From: Thermoplasmata archaeon
GTDB lineage: Archaea > Thermoplasmatota > Thermoplasmata > UBA184
Assembly: GCA_021827545.1 (NCBI GenBank)
Contig: JAKAVH010000129.1
Coordinates: 1 to 6,449 of the forward strand
Length of the DNA stretch: 6,449 bases
Direction: 5' to 3'
Shown one piece after another: positions 4,870 through 6,449 of the stretch. The position numbers and the translations under genes were made by a program. Numbering within the stretch: position 1 is the stretch's first letter; the number at the start of each line of letters is the position of its first letter. The notes beneath the pieces are model-generated. The model was not told where the DNA came from. It worked only from the letters and a program-made list of their open reading frames with translations, and ran no database searches.

Positions 4870-6449
4870 GTGAGGCCTGATTGGTCGGCGTCTTTCGGGT
4901 TCGCGACGATCCCGGGGCGGGGAGACTCCGGTCGCGGAGCGGTCGGCGCGCCCGGACGATCTTCAGAACGGAGGGGGCGGGAGGTCGGGCCGCCCGGGGT
5001 CGGGGGCGCCGACGAGCCGGTCGGAAGCCGAAGATCCCTGCGGAGCCCTCCCCGTCGGCGGAGCCGTTGGGGGGTGCTGGGGACCGTATCGTTGCTGGTG
5101 ATGGCGGCGCTGCTGGTCAGCGGGGGCGGTGCTGGGGGCGCATCGGGGGGTCGAGGCGGGCCCGGGCTCGGATCGGGAGTCGGCGCCTTGCCGGTGTCCG
5201 CAGGGGTTGTCGGGAACGGCCAGGTTGTGACGTCGACGTTGGTGTTGTTCAACGGCACGACGGTGCCGGGGAACTTCGAGCCGGGGAACGGGCTCGATCC
5301 GTCTCAGGCCGCCTATGATGCGGCGAATCACGAGCTGTATGTCGCCGATTCCGATTATTTTCCGTCACTGGTGAGTGTCGTCAACACGACGACGAACGAG
5401 GTGGTGGACGCCATCTCCTTCCCCCTGGATTCTTTGCCTACGGGTGTGGTCTATGACGCGGCGAACGAGCTGATCTACGTGACCGAGAGTGGATCCGACA
5501 GTGTGAGCGTGATCAACGGGACGACGAACACGGTAGTCGGGACGATCCCGGCCGGCAATGTGCCTGTGGGGATCTGCTATGATCCGGCGAACGGGGAGCT
5601 GTACGTCGCGAACGAATACTCTTCCAATGTGAGCGTGATCAACGGGATGACGAACACGGTGGTGGCCTCGATTCCGGTGGGAGGAGGAACTTTTCCATTC
5701 GGCTTGGCGTATGATGGGGCGAACCGGGATGTCTATGTGTGGAACCATGGCGGTTTCACGTCGAACCTGACGGTGATCGACACGGTATCGAACCGGGTTG
5801 TCGGCAATGTGATTCTGCCGCCCGCGTTTGAGCCGCAGTCGGTCGTCTTCGATCCGGCCAACCAATTCGTGTATGTGTCGCTTACTACGCCAGACATCGT
5901 GTTTAACGGGGTTCCTCAGCCACTGCCCGGCACAGTAGGCGCAGGAGGTGCAGTAGCGGTGGTGAACGGGACGCTGCAGGCCGTGGTTAGTGTGGTGCCG
6001 GTGGGAGTGGAACCGAGCGGGATGGCGTATGATGCGGCCACCCAAGCGGTGTATGTGGCGGATTTGGGCGCGCAGAATGTGAGCGTGATCAACGGGACGA
6101 CGAACACGGTGGCAGCGACGATCGCCGTTCCGTCGCCTTCCGAGGGGGTGGCGTTTGACGAGGGAACGGGGGCGGTGTATGTGACGGAGCCGTCCTCGAA
6201 CGAGCTGAGCGTGATCGATGGAGGGACGAAGACGGTAGTCGGGACGGTGCTGACCGGCGCCGAGCCGACGGCGGTGGTGTATGACCCGGCCACGGGGTCG
6301 CTGCTGGTGGGGTCCTACCCGCAGGACGTGATGGTGGTGAACGCGTCGACGGGCGCGGTGCAGGGCGTGATTTCGTTGCCGTACGGTCTGTTTGGGTCGG
6401 GTCCGGTCGCGCTGGCCTACGATGCGCAGAATCGGTTGGTCTACGTGGC
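4870..6449 (+). CDS. membrane-anchored YVTN-type beta-propeller surface protein (3' truncated)
   Basis: The frame is open from GTG 4870 to the window edge: 526 residues, no stop. Residues 1-66 are a polar Gly/Arg/Pro-rich segment ending in PPRRRSR; about 67-84 are a hydrophobic helix (WGVLGTVSLLVMAALLVS), acting as signal sequence or anchor; 85-141 are a Gly-rich linker. From residue 142 come eight full repeats of 41-60 residues and the start of a ninth, each of the form P-x-G-x-x-Y-D-x-A-N-x-x-V-Y-V-A-N, then N-V-S-V-I-N-G-T-T-N-T-V-V-x-T-I-x-V-G. This is the YVTN/40-residue propeller family known from archaeal surface-layer and adhesion proteins; ligands are generally unknown. About nine sequons, several in the NVSVINGTT turn, suggest glycosylation. 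TAT outnumbers TAC for Tyr 12 to 7, relaxed for this GC content. The gene follows the stalk-protein gene by 16 nt, so co-expression is likely. The start is the weak point: TTG 4861 is possible, and starts at 5074 or later would cut into the helix. Confidence 0.9.
   Translation, partial: MRPDWSASFGFATIPGRGDSGRGAVGAPGRSSERRGREVGPPGVGGADEPVGSRRSLRSPPRRRSRWGVLGTVSLLVMAALLVSGGGAGGASGGRGGPGLGSGVGALPVSAGVVGNGQVVTSTLVLFNGTTVPGNFEPGNGLDPSQAAYDAANHELYVADSDYFPSLVSVVNTTTNEVVDAISFPLDSLPTGVVYDAANELIYVTESGSDSVSVINGTTNTVVGTIPAGNVPVGICYDPANGELYVANEYSSNVSVINGMTNTVVASIPVGGGTFPFGLAYDGANRDVYVWNHGGFTSNLTVIDTVSNRVVGNVILPPAFEPQSVVFDPANQFVYVSLTTPDIVFNGVPQPLPGTVGAGGAVAVVNGTLQAVVSVVPVGVEPSGMAYDAATQAVYVADLGAQNVSVINGTTNTVAATIAVPSPSEGVAFDEGTGAVYVTEPSSNELSVIDGGTKTVVGTVLTGAEPTAVVYDPATGSLLVGSYPQDVMVVNASTGAVQGVISLPYGLFGSGPVALAYDAQNRLVYV
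5293..6449 (+). repeat. beta-propeller blade repeats (eight complete, ninth cut by window end)
   Basis: Blades begin at bases 5293, 5434, 5563, 5695, 5833, 6013, 6136, 6265 and 6403. Lengths are 47, 43, 44, 46, 60, 41, 43 and 46 residues. Blade 5 (5833-6012) has an insertion of roughly 17 residues between its Y-V-S strand and the V-A-V-V-N-G-T strand. The stretch at 5224-5292, with LVLFNGTTVPG, resembles the second half of a blade and may supply the closing strands of the ring. The bases at 5503-5534 and 6079-6110 are identical over 32 nt, with a one-base variant at 5629-5660. Confidence 0.88.

Noticed and set aside
4314..5258. 314-codon open frame on the minus strand spanning the gene 3/gene 4 junction
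   Set aside because: The translation is low-complexity Pro/Arg-rich and antisense to a PKD domain and a signal helix. It is a composition artefact.
5365..6293. Minus-strand open frames opposite the propeller (125 and 226 codons)
   Set aside because: Their internal repetition only mirrors the blade repeats of the sense strand, which encodes a recognisable YVTN propeller.
5293..6449. Spaced DNA repeats that could be mistaken for a CRISPR array or satellite
   Set aside because: The repeats keep codon phase, vary in length by multiples of three and encode propeller blades. There are no unique spacers of uniform size.

Overview
The window reads as GC-rich archaeal DNA. The best guess is an uncultivated high-GC Thermoplasmatota-like lineage, but that is inference. 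The supports are a Cdc48-type AAA+ module, very large secreted proteins full of N-X-S/T glycosylation sequons, a PKD domain, YVTN-type beta-propeller repeats and GTG starts behind purine-rich Shine-Dalgarno sequences. No rRNA, tRNA, transposase or CRISPR array is visible, so the taxonomy rests on protein style alone.

All four genes lie on the + strand and are packed head to tail. (1) 1-744 is the C-terminal part of an AAA+ ATPase, cut by the left edge just before Walker A. (2) 778-1143 encodes a 121-residue protein with two membrane helices. (3) 1140-4853 encodes a 1237-residue secreted surface protein and overlaps gene 2 by four bases (GTGA). It has a signal sequence, an unrecognised cysteine-containing N-terminal region, an Ig/FnIII-like domain, seven tandem cysteine-paired repeats resembling the divergent InlB B-repeat, a PKD domain, and a Gly-rich C-terminal membrane segment with an Arg-rich tail. 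(4) 4870 to the right edge is a membrane-anchored YVTN beta-propeller protein, still open at the end, with eight full blades and the start of a ninth. It has no stop codon in the window.

The gaps are 33 nt, a 4-nt overlap and 16 nt. None contains an A/T-rich box that looks like an archaeal TATA element, and no terminator is evident, so genes 1-4 could be one transcript. Genes 2-4 look like a cell-envelope module: a small membrane protein translationally coupled to a stalk-like glycoprotein, followed by a second extracellular repeat protein. The AAA+ gene may simply be an upstream neighbour, since nothing in the sequence ties it functionally to the surface proteins.

The most distinctive feature is the seven-fold repeat array of gene 3. 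Each repeat keeps two cysteines 30-32 residues apart, even where the hallmark aromatic motif of the repeat has been lost. No complete new enzymatic or defence system can be shown from this window.
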